64,000 nucleotides of DNA from Bacillus_AD sp047238185 (GTDB taxonomy: Bacteria; Bacillota; Bacilli; Bacillales; DSM-1321). Below the pieces are notes generated by a model. It searched no databases. It was not told the origin of the DNA and was given only the letters and a program-made list of their open reading frames with translations. Shown piece by piece: positions 42,688-51,886 of this stretch (the stretch's first letter is position 1; each line of letters begins with the position of its first letter). Made by a program: the position numbers and the translations under genes. Location of the stretch: the NCBI RefSeq assembly GCF_047238185.1, contig NZ_JBDFMI010000006.1:1178001-1242000 (forward strand), in the 5' to 3' direction.

Positions 42688-42885
42688 ATGGCAAACAACA
42701 AAACAACTCAAGCAGGGACTAACGTCCAAAAAGTAAAACAACAAAACGCTAGTTCAGCTTCTGGTCAATACGGAACTGAATTTGCAAGCCAAACAGATGT
42801 GGCTAAAGTAAAACAACAAAACCAACAATCTGCTGCTAAAAAAGCTCAGAATTCTGGTTCATTTGGCCAAAACAGCCAACAATAA
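42688..42885 (+). CDS. sspE: Gamma-type small acid-soluble spore protein SspE
   Basis: 65-residue Gln/Asn/Ala-rich SASP that serves as an amino-acid reserve in the spore core. Two internal repeats are visible (VQKVKQQNASSASGQYGTEF and VAKVKQQNQQSAAKKAQ), with the TEFASQTD-type germination protease site between them. GGAGGTG precedes the ATG. B. subtilis SspE is 84 residues; this is a slightly shorter two-repeat version. Position after fabL is conserved. Confidence 0.95.
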   Translation: MANNKTTQAGTNVQKVKQQNASSASGQYGTEFASQTDVAKVKQQNQQSAAKKAQNSGSFGQNSQQ

Positions 42886-42910
42886 CCCATGTTATTGTGC
42901 GAACATCCAG

Positions 42911-42967
42911 AAGGCATAATGCACTCTTCTCTTTACGGAGAACGAAGAGGCGCATTATGCCTTTTTC
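42911..42967 (+). terminator. Strong terminator of sspE
   Basis: Perfect 12-bp outer stem AAGGCATAATGC/GCATTATGCCTT (42911-42922, 42952-42963) with an inner CTCTTC/GAAGAG stem, then TTT. Very stable, as expected for abundant SASP messages. Confidence 0.85.
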
Positions 42968-42990
42968 GTTTGTTCCCTTTATTGTCCAAT

Positions 42991-43272
42991 TCCTGCATGG
43001 CTAAACGGCGCTCTCCGCTTTTCTTGATCCAGCTCCGAGCGCCAGCCCCTCGAGGTCTTAAGCCAAGCCACTGTCAAAGGCGAGGAGCAACCTTTGCCTG
43101 TGGCTCGTCGTAAGCTTGTCGGGGCTAAACGGCGCTCTCCGCTTTTCATTGTCCAGCTGCAAGCGCCAGCCCCTCGAGGTCTTAAGCCAAGCCACTGTCA
43201 AAGGCGAAGAGCAACCTTTGCCTGTGGCTCGTCGTAAGCTTGTCGGGGCTAAACGGCGCTCTCCGCTTTTCT
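42991..43272. repeat. Palindromic extragenic repeat, locus C (two full, one partial copy)
   Basis: A partial right-end copy (42998-43023) is followed by tandem full copies at 43024-43147 and 43148-43271, period 124 bp. Outer arms are AGCGCC (43038-43043) with GGCGCT (43131-43136), AGCCCC with GGGGCT, and the core GCCAC-TGT-CAAAGG with CCTTTG-CCT-GTGGC. The right end reads CCGCTTTTCTA. No gene ends there; the rest of 43273-43406 is the ygaC upstream region. Confidence 0.9.
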
Positions 43273-43406
43273 AATTATGCGCAAAAGTTTTAAAATCTTT
43301 GTTAAATCGCTATAATGATATGTATGATAAAAAAATGTAGCTAAAAGATACCGTAGATTGGATAAAGTGGCCGCACGTGTGTGTGTCAGAAAGTAGGGAG
43401 AAGATA

Positions 43407-43934
43407 ATGAAGATTCCCATGGAAGGAGAAAATATTCAGATTCATAGTTATAAACATGATGGGCATTTGCATCGTGTTTGGGAAGATACTACTGTACTGA
43501 AAGCGACGCAAAATTTGGTCATTGTTGCGAATGATCGAGTGCGGGTGACTGAATCCGACGGCCGCTCATGGATTACAAGAGAGCCGGCGATTTGTTACTT
43601 CCATTCTCAAGTGTGGTTTAACGTGATCGGGATGCTTCGTGAAGATGGTATTTATTATTACTGCAACTTGAGTTCTCCATTTATTTGTGATAATGAAGCG
43701 TTGAAGTACATTGATTATGATTTGGATATTAAAGTGTATCCAGATATGACTTTTCAGCTGTTGGATGAAGATGAATACGAAAGGCACCGTCGCCAAATGA
43801 ATTATCCGGATGTGATTGATACGATTCTAAAGAGAAATGTGAATCAGCTCATCTTTTGGATAAGGCAGCGCAAAGGACCATTTTCAGCTGAGTTCATTGA
43901 TTCTTGGTATGAGCGTTATTTGACGTACCGATAA
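43407..43934 (+). CDS. ygaC: DUF402 nucleoside di/triphosphate phosphatase YgaC (NtdP type)
   Basis: 175-residue cytoplasmic enzyme of the DUF402 family. It starts MKIPMEGENIQIHSYKHDG and has the conserved core YYCNLSSPF, YIDYDLDIKVYPD and LLDEDEYERHR, whose Asp/Glu residues bind divalent metal. Staphylococcal relatives hydrolyse nucleoside tri- and diphosphates. ATG at 43407 after AGGGAGAAG. Lies between sspE and ygaD as in B. subtilis; no ygaB-like gene is seen in the gap. Terminator follows directly. Confidence 0.85.
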   Translation: MKIPMEGENIQIHSYKHDGHLHRVWEDTTVLKATQNLVIVANDRVRVTESDGRSWITREPAICYFHSQVWFNVIGMLREDGIYYYCNLSSPFICDNEALKYIDYDLDIKVYPDMTFQLLDEDEYERHRRQMNYPDVIDTILKRNVNQLIFWIRQRKGPFSAEFIDSWYERYLTYR

Positions 43935-43946
43935 CGGGACCAGGGG

Positions 43947-43976
43947 AAAACCTGTTGTGCACAACAGGTTTTTTTA
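43947..43976 (+). terminator. Terminator of ygaC
   Basis: Perfect 26-bp palindrome (AAAACCTGTTGTG and its complement), then TTTT. Confidence 0.85.
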
Positions 43977-44085
43977 TTCTGCAATTCAGGTAAAGATATA
44001 CGAAGGGAAGCGGTGCGCTTCTCTGATGGGATTCATTCGTGGAATCTTCTTATAGACAAAAAACTATACGCAAAGGATGGAATAT

Positions 44086-45831
44086 ATGGGGAGTATTCGA
44101 CGTTATCTTCAATGGGTCAAGCCATATAAGTGGCCCATTTTTGGAACGGTCATCATTGGTATCATCAAATTTGCCATTCCGCTTTTACTGCCATTAATCA
44201 TCAAATATGTTGTGGACGATATTATTGGAAGCCATGTCATGTCAGTGAGTGAGAAGACAAATCAGCTTTTATGGATTCTTGGGGGAACACTTGTGGTTTT
44301 TGTGATTGCAAGGCCTCCTATCGAATATTATCGGCAGTATTTTGCACAGGGTACAAGCAGCCGAATTTTATTTGATATACGAAATCAGTTATTTACTCAT
44401 ATTAATAAGCTTAGCTTTAAGTACTACAGTAATGCAAAATCGGGTGAAGTCATTTCCCGGGTCATCAATGATGTGGAACAAACAAAAGATTTTGTCATGA
44501 CAGGCTTAATGAATGTCTGGCTCGATATCGCCACTATTTTGATCGCAGTGACCATCATGTTTAGCATGAATGTGAAGTTAACCTTGGTTTCATTAATCTT
44601 GATGCCATTTTACGCTATATCGGTGAAGTTTTTCTTTGGCCGATTACGCGGACTGACGAGGGAGCGTTCACAGGCTCTGGCGGAGGTCCAAGGATTCCTG
44701 CATGAACGGATACAGGGCATGCCCGTTATTAAGAGTTTTGCTATTGAAGATCATGAACAACGAAATTTCAATCGTCAAAACGGCCATTTTTTGGACAAGG
44801 CGTTAAATCAGACTAAATGGTTTGCCAAATCATTTGCAGTCGTTAATACGATAACGGATGTTGCACCATTGCTGGTTATTGGATTTTCAGCCTACCTGGT
44901 CATCCATGGAAATTTGTCTGTGGGAACGATGATGGCCTTTATCGGCTATATCGACCGTTTATATGATCCATTGCGCCGATTAGTCAATTCATCGACTACG
45001 TTGACCCAGGCTTTTGCATCCATGGATCGCGTGTTTGCGTTTATTGATGAAAAATATGACATCGTTGACGGAAAGGACGCAGTTGAATGTAAGAATGTTA
45101 AAGGGGATATTTCTTTTGAGCAGGTGAATTTCTCTTATGAGGAAGGGGCCGATCCAGTATTAAAGGATTTGAACCTTCATATCCGTCCAGGGGAAACGGT
45201 GGCATTGGTAGGAATGAGCGGCGGAGGCAAGTCGACATTGGTCTCTCTTTTACCAAGGTTTTATGATGTGAGCAGCGGACGCATTTTGCTCGATGGTACG
45301 GATATTAGGGACTACCGGATCCGTTCTCTCAGAGACCAAATCGGGATGGTTCTTCAGGACTCCATCCTGTTCAGTGAATCTGTCGAGACCAATATTCTCT
45401 TGGGTAAACCAACAGCCAGCAAGGAAGAAGTAATTGCTGCTGCAAAAGCGGCAAACGCTCACGACTTTATTATGAATCTTAGTGAAGGGTACAATACGAA
45501 GGTCGGCGAACGCGGCGTCAAGCTATCGGGAGGACAGAAGCAGCGGATTGCCATTGCGCGTGTATTTTTGAAAAATCCGCCAATCCTTGTGATGGATGAG
45601 GCAACTTCGGCGCTTGACCTTGAGAGTGAGCATCTTATTCAGGAATCATTGGAGCATTTGGCTAAAAACCGTACGACCTTTATAGTGGCCCACAGACTGA
45701 CAACCATCACACACGCGGATCGAATAGTATTGATTGAGCATGGTGAAATTGTTGAAATGGGCAGACACGAAGAATTGATGTTGAAGAAGGGCAATTACTA
45801 TAACTTGTTTCAGGTTCAACAGCTGGAATGA
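44086..45831 (+). CDS. ygaD: ABC exporter (MsbA/BmrA type) YgaD
   Basis: Half-size exporter, 581 residues: six membrane helices in the first 320 residues, then one nucleotide-binding domain with MSGGGKSTLVSLLPRF (Walker A; GMSGGGKST instead of the usual GxSGSGKST), LSGGQKQRIAIARVF (signature), ILVMDEATSALD (Walker B) and VAHRLTT (switch His). Works as a dimer; substrates may be drugs or lipids. I choose the ATG at 44086, 8 nt after AAAGGA. Matches B. subtilis ygaD by position. Confidence 0.9.
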   Translation: MGSIRRYLQWVKPYKWPIFGTVIIGIIKFAIPLLLPLIIKYVVDDIIGSHVMSVSEKTNQLLWILGGTLVVFVIARPPIEYYRQYFAQGTSSRILFDIRNQLFTHINKLSFKYYSNAKSGEVISRVINDVEQTKDFVMTGLMNVWLDIATILIAVTIMFSMNVKLTLVSLILMPFYAISVKFFFGRLRGLTRERSQALAEVQGFLHERIQGMPVIKSFAIEDHEQRNFNRQNGHFLDKALNQTKWFAKSFAVVNTITDVAPLLVIGFSAYLVIHGNLSVGTMMAFIGYIDRLYDPLRRLVNSSTTLTQAFASMDRVFAFIDEKYDIVDGKDAVECKNVKGDISFEQVNFSYEEGADPVLKDLNLHIRPGETVALVGMSGGGKSTLVSLLPRFYDVSSGRILLDGTDIRDYRIRSLRDQIGMVLQDSILFSESVETNILLGKPTASKEEVIAAAKAANAHDFIMNLSEGYNTKVGERGVKLSGGQKQRIAIARVFLKNPPILVMDEATSALDLESEHLIQESLEHLAKNRTTFIVAHRLTTITHADRIVLIEHGEIVEMGRHEELMLKKGNYYNLFQVQQLE

Positions 45832-45840
45832 ATATATGCC

Positions 45841-45876
45841 AAAAGACTTACCGTTTTGCCGGTAGGTCTTTTTTTC
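45841..45876 (+). terminator. Terminator of ygaD
   Basis: 11-bp stem AAGACTTACCG/CGGTAGGTCTT with one G-T pair, then seven T. Confidence 0.8.
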
Positions 45877-46164
45877 GATTAAAACAATTTCTGATAGTGG
45901 TATAGTTTCAATTCTTTACTTAACTAACATTATTATATGGTTAATTTTGTTAAATTCAAGTCAGTGCGTTGCTTTGCTAAAGAATGAAGGAGGAAAATCT
46001 TCAGTGAGGTATATTTATAATATTTTATATTTTTTAATAATTTAGAAAAATATCTAGACGGATGTTTGTATTTTTATTAGAATATGTGTACTAGCAAGAT
46101 AAAATTGGAAAAAATTCAAAAAGTTTACTAAAACGAGTGAATACGTTCAGAAAGGAGTGGGCAT
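45877..46164 (+). promoter_or_regulatory. Leader region of the peptide ABC operon
   Basis: Very A/T-rich. It holds a 13-codon frame at 46004-46045 (GTG start, MRYIYNILYFLII) with AGGAGG 10 nt upstream, which could be a leader peptide or a remnant. No convincing promoter pair or CodY box could be fixed. The first operon gene starts behind GAAAGGAGTGGG. Confidence 0.35.
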
Positions 46165-47160
46165 ATGGGCCAAACTCCCGTATTGGAAGTCAAACAGTTA
46201 AGAACTTCTTTTTTTACAGGTGAAGGAGAAGTACCCGCGGTTGAGGATATTTCTTTCACTATTGCAAAAGGAGAGGTCGTTGGCATAGTAGGTGAATCGG
46301 GCTGTGGAAAAAGTGTTACTTCCCTTTCGATTATGCGTCTAATTCCTCAGCCCCCCGGGAAAATTGTCGGAGGCGAAATATGGCTTAATGGTGAAAACAT
46401 TGTGGAAGTTCCTGAAAAGAGAATGAGGCAAATAAGAGGAAATGAGGTCGCTATGATTTTTCAGGAACCGATGACTTCGTTGAATCCCTTGTTCACCATT
46501 GGAAATCAATTATCGGAAGCTATTCGCCTTCATAGTAAAGCGACAAAGAAAGAAGCATTCAGGCAGGCGGTTGACATGCTGAAACTTGTAGGATTGCCTC
46601 GTGCAGACGCATTAATGAGGGAATATCCGCATCAGCTATCCGGCGGAATGAGGCAAAGGGTTATGATCGCCATGGCATTATCCTGCCATCCGCGCCTATT
46701 GATTGCCGATGAACCTACAACTGCCCTAGATGTAACCATTCAGGCACAAATCCTGTCATTAATGAAGGATCTGAATAATAAATTGGAAACAAGCATTATT
46801 ATGATTACACATGATCTTGGAGTAGTGGCGGAAGTATGCCAGCGTGTGATTGTCATGTATGCAGGCAAAATTGTTGAAGAGGGCTTGGTAACAGATATTT
46901 TCAAAAATCCCAAGCATCCGTACACGCAAGGATTGCTGAAGTCTATTCCTGACATCGTTACTAAAAAAGAACGTTTGTATTCTATTCCCGGCAATGTTCC
47001 GAAACCGGGCTCAATCAAGCAGGGCTGCAGGTTTGCTGCTCGTTGTGAGCATGCCTTCGAACAATGCCGAGAGGATGCGCCGGAATTGTACCCAACCGAG
47101 GATGCCGGTCATCGCGTCCGGTGTTTCCTGCATACAAAGGAGGCAGTAGCCAATGTCTGA
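46165..47160 (+). CDS. Peptide ABC transporter ATP-binding protein (DppD/OppD type)
   Basis: First of two ATPases energising a dipeptide/oligopeptide importer. 331 residues: GESGCGKSVTSLSIMRL (Walker A), LSGGMRQRVMIAMAL (signature), LLIADEPTTALDVT (Walker B), MITHDLGVVAEV (switch), and the peptide-transporter C-terminal extension with GCRFAARCEHAFEQCRE, whose Cys residues bind a 4Fe-4S cluster in related proteins. Gene order ATPase-ATPase-binding protein-permease-permease equals the B. subtilis app operon. It overlaps the next gene by 8 nt. Confidence 0.93.
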   Translation: MGQTPVLEVKQLRTSFFTGEGEVPAVEDISFTIAKGEVVGIVGESGCGKSVTSLSIMRLIPQPPGKIVGGEIWLNGENIVEVPEKRMRQIRGNEVAMIFQEPMTSLNPLFTIGNQLSEAIRLHSKATKKEAFRQAVDMLKLVGLPRADALMREYPHQLSGGMRQRVMIAMALSCHPRLLIADEPTTALDVTIQAQILSLMKDLNNKLETSIIMITHDLGVVAEVCQRVIVMYAGKIVEEGLVTDIFKNPKHPYTQGLLKSIPDIVTKKERLYSIPGNVPKPGSIKQGCRFAARCEHAFEQCREDAPELYPTEDAGHRVRCFLHTKEAVANV

Positions 47161-48124
47161 TGTACTTCTCCAGGTAGAACATATAAAAAAGCATTTTCCT
47201 ATAACAGGCGGTGTATTAGGCAAACAGGTCGGCCAGGTCAAGGCAGTGGATGGTGTTAGCTTCATGGTAAGAAAGGGAGAAACGCTTGGATTGGTCGGAG
47301 AATCAGGGTGCGGAAAATCGACAACAGGGAGAATGCTGATGCGCTTGATTGAACCGACAGAAGGCAGGGTGATCTTTAATGGCAAGGATCTGACAACCAT
47401 GTCGCAAGCGGAAATGAGGAAGACAAGAAGAGAGCTGCAAATGGTTTTCCAAGATCCATTCGCTTCCCTTAATCCGCGCCATACGGTAGAAAAAATTTTG
47501 GAAGAGCCGCTTATTGTACATGGTATCGGCGATCGCTCAGAGAGAAAAAGATTGGTGGCCGAGATGCTGGAAACAGTCGGATTGAGCAGCTATCATGCCA
47601 AACGGTATCCTCACCAATTCAGCGGCGGCCAGCGCCAACGGATAGGCATTGCCAGGGCGCTCATGACCAAGCCTCAGCTTATTATCGCTGATGAGCCTGT
47701 ATCCGCGCTTGATGTTTCCATACAATCCCAGGTTCTCAATCTATTGGAAGACCTTCAAAAAGAATTCGGATTGACCTATATATTCATCGCCCATGATCTT
47801 GGTGTCGTAAGGCATATCAGTGATCGAGTGGGCGTCATGTACCTTGGAAGATTAGTGGAAATTTGTGATGCCGACCTTCTATATGAAGATCCATTGCATC
47901 CATATACGAAGGCATTGCTGTCCGCGGTGCCGATTGCCGATCCCACCATTGTGGGGGCGAAGGAGCTATTGGCCGGCGATATACCGAGCCCTGCCAACCC
48001 TCCGCTTGGCTGCGCTTTCCATACACGCTGTAAAGAATGCATGGAAGTCTGCAAAACGGAAAGGCCTGAATTGAAGGAAACAAAGGAAGGTCATTATGTC
48101 GCCTGCCACTTATACCCGTCCTGA
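47153..48124 (+). CDS. Peptide ABC transporter ATP-binding protein (DppF/OppF type)
   Basis: Second ATPase of the importer, 323 residues: GESGCGKSTTGRMLMRL, FSGGQRQRIGIARAL, LIIADEPVSALDVS, FIAHDLGVVRHI, then the OppF-type C-terminus with GCAFHTRCKECMEVCKTE, again Cys-rich. It forms a heterodimer with the product of the preceding gene at the membrane. Starts within the 3' end of that gene (8-nt overlap). Confidence 0.93.
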   Translation: MSDVLLQVEHIKKHFPITGGVLGKQVGQVKAVDGVSFMVRKGETLGLVGESGCGKSTTGRMLMRLIEPTEGRVIFNGKDLTTMSQAEMRKTRRELQMVFQDPFASLNPRHTVEKILEEPLIVHGIGDRSERKRLVAEMLETVGLSSYHAKRYPHQFSGGQRQRIGIARALMTKPQLIIADEPVSALDVSIQSQVLNLLEDLQKEFGLTYIFIAHDLGVVRHISDRVGVMYLGRLVEICDADLLYEDPLHPYTKALLSAVPIADPTIVGAKELLAGDIPSPANPPLGCAFHTRCKECMEVCKTERPELKETKEGHYVACHLYPS

Positions 48125-48193
48125 TAGGGCGTGGACAGGAGGACCTATGATAAAAATGCCATTATGGCGTGAAAGAAGTAAAGGGGGAAAAAA

Positions 48194-49798
48194 ATGAAAA
48201 AACGCAGTTTTGCACTATTGTTCACATTATTGCTGGTGCTTTCGGCTGCTCTTGCCGGATGCGGAGGCAAGGATGATGCCGGCGGTAAGAAGGGCGACGA
48301 TGATTCAAAATCGAATAATGGCTCAGGCGGTACTCTAGTATTTGCCAGAGGCGGGGACTCAACGTCTCTTGATCCTGCCATCACTACTGAGGGTGAAGCA
48401 TTCCGTGTCACAAAGAATATCTATGATACTTTGATTGATTTCGGTGATGACAATACCGAGCTTGTTCCTGGCCTGGCCACTGAATGGAAACCTTCAGAAG
48501 ATGGATTGACGTATACGCTGAAGTTGCGTGAAGGCGTCAAGTTCCAGGATGGGACCGACTTCAATGCAGATGCCGTTGTGGTTAACTTCGACCGTTGGAA
48601 AAAGGGCGGAGCAGAGAAGAAGTTCGATTATTATGTTTCTCAATTCGGTGACCGCATCCAGGAAGTAAAAGCGGTTGATCCACTTACAGTTGAGTTCAAA
48701 TTGAATTCAGTGCTTGCTCCATTCCTGAAAAACTTGGCCATGTCCCCATTCGCTATCGCAAGTCCTGCAGCGATTGAGAAATACGGCGATAAGTTGAATG
48801 AGAATCCTGTGGGAACAGGCCCATTCAAATTTAAAGAATGGAAACGGAACAATACAATTACGCTTGTGAAGAATGAGAACTATTGGAAAAAAGACCTTCC
48901 AAAGCTGGATAGTGTTATTTTTAAAGTCATTCCAGAGAATAGCGCACGCCTAAATGCACTAAACAGCGGCGAAGCGGATATTATCGAAGGCGTTAATTTC
49001 AGTGACCTGCCTTCAATCGAAGGAAATGATAAATTACAAGTTTTCAAACGTCCTTCTTTAAACACAGCCTACCTGGGCTTAACGAATACAAGAGGCCCGT
49101 TAAAGGATAAATTGGTTCGCCAGGCATTGAATTATGCAGTTGATAAGAGTGCAATTATCGATGCATTCTATGCGGGAGCTGCAGAGCCAGCGATCAATCC
49201 GATGCCTCCGGTCGTTGCCGGCTACAATACAGAAGTGAAGGATTATGAATACAATCCAGAAAAAGCAAAAGAACTATTAAAACAAGCTGGTTATGAAAAA
49301 GGATTCTCTATCGAACTTTGGGCAATGCCGGTTGCAAGACCATATATGCCTGATGGACAAAAAATTGCGGAAGCCATCCAAGCCGATTTTGAAAAAGTGG
49401 GCGTAAAAGCAAAGATCGTCACATATGAGTGGGCTACTTACCTTGATAAAGCAGCCAAAGGGGAAGCGGATGCTTTCTTGCTCGGTTGGACAGGTGACAA
49501 TGGAGACGCTGATAACTTCTTATATGTATTGCTAGACCAAGACAGCATCGGCAGCAATAACTATACGTACTATAAAAATCCAAAAGTCCATGAATTGCTG
49601 ACAGCTGCACAAAAAACAGTCAATGAGGAAGAACGTGACAAGCTTTATAAAGAAGCGCAAGTCTTGATTAAGGAAGACGCACCGTGGATTCCGCTTGTCC
49701 ATTCTCAACCGGTTCTTGCAGGAAGCTCTAAAGTGAAAAACTTTATTGCCCATCCGACAGGTTCCGATTTCCTTGAAAAAGTAGAAATTGAAAAATAA
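48194..49798 (+). CDS. Dipeptide-binding lipoprotein (DppA-like)
   Basis: Extracellular solute-binding protein, 534 residues. Lipoprotein signal peptide with lipobox LAGC (Cys at residue 23), then a Gly/Asp/Lys-rich linker, then the family-5 binding fold: NPVGTGPFKFKEWKRNNTI, IQADFEKVGVKAKIVTYEW, and LLGWTGDNGDADNFLYVLL. These resemble DppA-type dipeptide/heme/glutathione-binding proteins more than OppA. AAGGGGG precedes the ATG. A hairpin follows the gene, which may raise its level above that of the permeases. Exact ligand unknown. Confidence 0.92.
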   Translation: MKKRSFALLFTLLLVLSAALAGCGGKDDAGGKKGDDDSKSNNGSGGTLVFARGGDSTSLDPAITTEGEAFRVTKNIYDTLIDFGDDNTELVPGLATEWKPSEDGLTYTLKLREGVKFQDGTDFNADAVVVNFDRWKKGGAEKKFDYYVSQFGDRIQEVKAVDPLTVEFKLNSVLAPFLKNLAMSPFAIASPAAIEKYGDKLNENPVGTGPFKFKEWKRNNTITLVKNENYWKKDLPKLDSVIFKVIPENSARLNALNSGEADIIEGVNFSDLPSIEGNDKLQVFKRPSLNTAYLGLTNTRGPLKDKLVRQALNYAVDKSAIIDAFYAGAAEPAINPMPPVVAGYNTEVKDYEYNPEKAKELLKQAGYEKGFSIELWAMPVARPYMPDGQKIAEAIQADFEKVGVKAKIVTYEWATYLDKAAKGEADAFLLGWTGDNGDADNFLYVLLDQDSIGSNNYTYYKNPKVHELLTAAQKTVNEEERDKLYKEAQVLIKEDAPWIPLVHSQPVLAGSSKVKNFIAHPTGSDFLEKVEIEK

Positions 49799-49812
49799 TC
49801 ATGTGTCTTTCA

Positions 49813-49840
49813 GGGAGGAAGCCTATTTCGGCTTCCTTTC
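49813..49840 (+). terminator. Intra-operon hairpin after the binding-protein gene
   Basis: 8-bp stem AGGAAGCC/GGCTTCCT (49816-49823, 49830-49837) followed by only two T, so a weak or partial terminator. It may protect the upstream message and set the ratio of binding protein to permease. Confidence 0.5.
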
Positions 49841-49885
49841 TGGCTCATATGCTTGGAAAGATATGTGATATGAAGGAGGTTGACT

Positions 49886-50890
49886 ATGGCATCCTATACG
49901 TTGAGGAGGCTTCTCCAGCTTATTCCTGTATTATTTGGCTTGTCGCTGATTGTATTTTTCATCATTCGCGCCATACCTGGCGATCCTGCCCAGGTGATTT
50001 TGGGACAGGCTGCTACAAAGGAATCCATAGCGCAGATGACAAAGACATTAGGGCTGGATCAGCCTTGGTATACTCAATACATTAAATATATCGGCCATTT
50101 ATTGACTGGGGACCTTGGAGATTCAATACGGACTAACGCACCGATCAGCAATGAAATCTGGCCATACTTGGCAGCCACTATGGAACTGGCTCTATGTGCG
50201 ATGCTTATTGCGGTTTTCATAGGAGTCAATGCAGGTATTATCTCGGCCTGGTTCCAAAATTCCTGGTTTGATTATGTAGCTATGATTCTCGCTTTAGTCG
50301 GGGTTTCCATGCCGATTTTTTGGCTGGGTTTAATGGAACAATGGGCATTTGCTATCCATTGGGAGTGGCTTCCGACGTCTGGCAGGGAGGATGTGCGGAA
50401 CCCTGTTGAGGCAATAACGAATCTCTATTTGCTTGATACGCTGCTGCAGGGCAGACCGGATCAGTTCATAGAAGTCTTTAAGCATTTAATATTGCCGAGT
50501 CTAGCTTTAGCTACCATTCCAATGGCTATCATCGCACGCATCACCAGATCCACTATGTTGGAAGTAATGCGCTCGGACTTTATACGCACCGCGCGTGCAA
50601 AAGGTTTGCGGATGTTCTGGGTCGTATATAAACATTCATTCAAAAATGCCATCATACCGGTACTGACAGTCATTGGGCTACAGACGGGCTTACTGCTGGG
50701 GGGAGCGATTTTGACAGAAACGATTTTCAGCTGGCCTGGCATCGGCAGATATATTTATGATGCTATCGGATATAGGGATTATCCTGTAATCCAATCGGGC
50801 ATACTCGTGATTGCGTTATTATTCGTTCTGATTAATCTGGTTGTTGATTTGTTGTATGCTGCGGTTGATCCGCGCATTAAATATAAATAA
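49886..50890 (+). CDS. Peptide ABC transporter permease (DppB/OppB type)
   Basis: Inner-membrane channel subunit, 334 residues, six helices. Starts MASYTLRRLLQLIPVLFGL and has the conserved EAA loop in IRTARAKGLRMFWVVYKH, which docks on the ATPases. LLGGAILTETIFSWPGIG is the family C-terminal motif. ATG at 49886 behind AAGGAGG. Functions with the following permease. Confidence 0.93.
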   Translation: MASYTLRRLLQLIPVLFGLSLIVFFIIRAIPGDPAQVILGQAATKESIAQMTKTLGLDQPWYTQYIKYIGHLLTGDLGDSIRTNAPISNEIWPYLAATMELALCAMLIAVFIGVNAGIISAWFQNSWFDYVAMILALVGVSMPIFWLGLMEQWAFAIHWEWLPTSGREDVRNPVEAITNLYLLDTLLQGRPDQFIEVFKHLILPSLALATIPMAIIARITRSTMLEVMRSDFIRTARAKGLRMFWVVYKHSFKNAIIPVLTVIGLQTGLLLGGAILTETIFSWPGIGRYIYDAIGYRDYPVIQSGILVIALLFVLINLVVDLLYAAVDPRIKYK

Positions 50891-50907
50891 GAAGGGGGGA
50901 TATATGA

Positions 50908-51807
50908 ATGGAATTGGCAGCAAATAAGAATACCAAGCCTCCGATTGATACACAAAAAGATAAAACGTCTTCCCCATGGATGGAAGCCTGGAGAAGCTTT
51001 GCCAAAAATAAAATCGCGATAGTAGGTACCGTGATTGTCCTACTATTTATTGCGCTGGCTATTTTGGCGCCGTTGATTGCACCATACGATTTTAAAGGGC
51101 AAGCATTAGCAAATCGCCTGAAGCCTCCGTCTTCTGACCATTGGTTTGGGACTGATGACTTCGGCAGGGATATTTTTTCGAGAGTAGTCTATGGAGCGAG
51201 AATTTCCTTGTGGGTGGGATTCTTTTCTGTGGTGGGATCATTGACCATTGGCTGTCTGCTGGGAATTATTGCAGGTTATTTCGGCAAATGGGTGGATGTG
51301 CTTATTTCTCGGATTTTTGATATTATGCTTGCATTTCCGAGTATTTTATTAGCGATTGCTATTGTTGCTGTTTTGGGACCTTCCCTTCAAAATGCATTGA
51401 TTGCCATCGCAATTGTCAATATTCCTTCATTTGGCCGTTTAATAAGATCAAGGGTACTTTCAGTCAAGGAAGAGGAGTACATAGTTGCGGCTAGGGCAAT
51501 AGGAATGAGCAATACGCGTATTCTCTTTTCCCATGTCATGCCGAATAGTATGGCGCCGATTATTGTTCAAGGGACATTGGCCATTGCGACAGCCATCATT
51601 GAAGCAGCAGCCCTTAGCTTTCTGGGACTAGGAGCAGAAGCGCCAAATCCGGAATGGGGCAAGATGCTCTCTGATGCAAAGCCTTTTCTGACAACGGCTC
51701 CCTGGACAATGGTATTCCCGGGTATTGCCATCATGCTGACTGTCCTTGGATTTAACCTGATGGGGGACGGTTTAAGGGATGCACTTGATCCGCGTATGAA
51801 GAACTGA
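50908..51807 (+). CDS. Peptide ABC transporter permease (DppC/OppC type)
   Basis: Second channel subunit, 299 residues. N-terminal OppC-type segment (SPWMEAWRSFAKNKIAIVG), then HWFGTDDFGRDIFSRVVYG, six helices in all, EAA loop IVAARAIGMSNTRILFSHVM, and a C-terminus ending DALDPRMKN. Start MELAANKNTK with AAGGGGGG upstream; it lies 17 nt after the first permease. Last gene of the operon, followed by a terminator and then repeat locus D. Confidence 0.93.
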   Translation: MELAANKNTKPPIDTQKDKTSSPWMEAWRSFAKNKIAIVGTVIVLLFIALAILAPLIAPYDFKGQALANRLKPPSSDHWFGTDDFGRDIFSRVVYGARISLWVGFFSVVGSLTIGCLLGIIAGYFGKWVDVLISRIFDIMLAFPSILLAIAIVAVLGPSLQNALIAIAIVNIPSFGRLIRSRVLSVKEEEYIVAARAIGMSNTRILFSHVMPNSMAPIIVQGTLAIATAIIEAAALSFLGLGAEAPNPEWGKMLSDAKPFLTTAPWTMVFPGIAIMLTVLGFNLMGDGLRDALDPRMKN

Positions 51808-51826
51808 ATTATATTTGCCATAAGAA

Positions 51827-51857
51827 AAAAAGCAGCTATCATTGACAGCTGCTTTTT
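51827..51857 (+). terminator. Terminator of the peptide ABC operon
   Basis: 11-bp stem AAAAAGCAGCT/AGCTGCTTTTT, 9-nt loop, beginning 19 bp after the stop. Confidence 0.85.
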
Positions 51858-51886
51858 AGTTGTGCAGATATAAGATATTCTTATTT

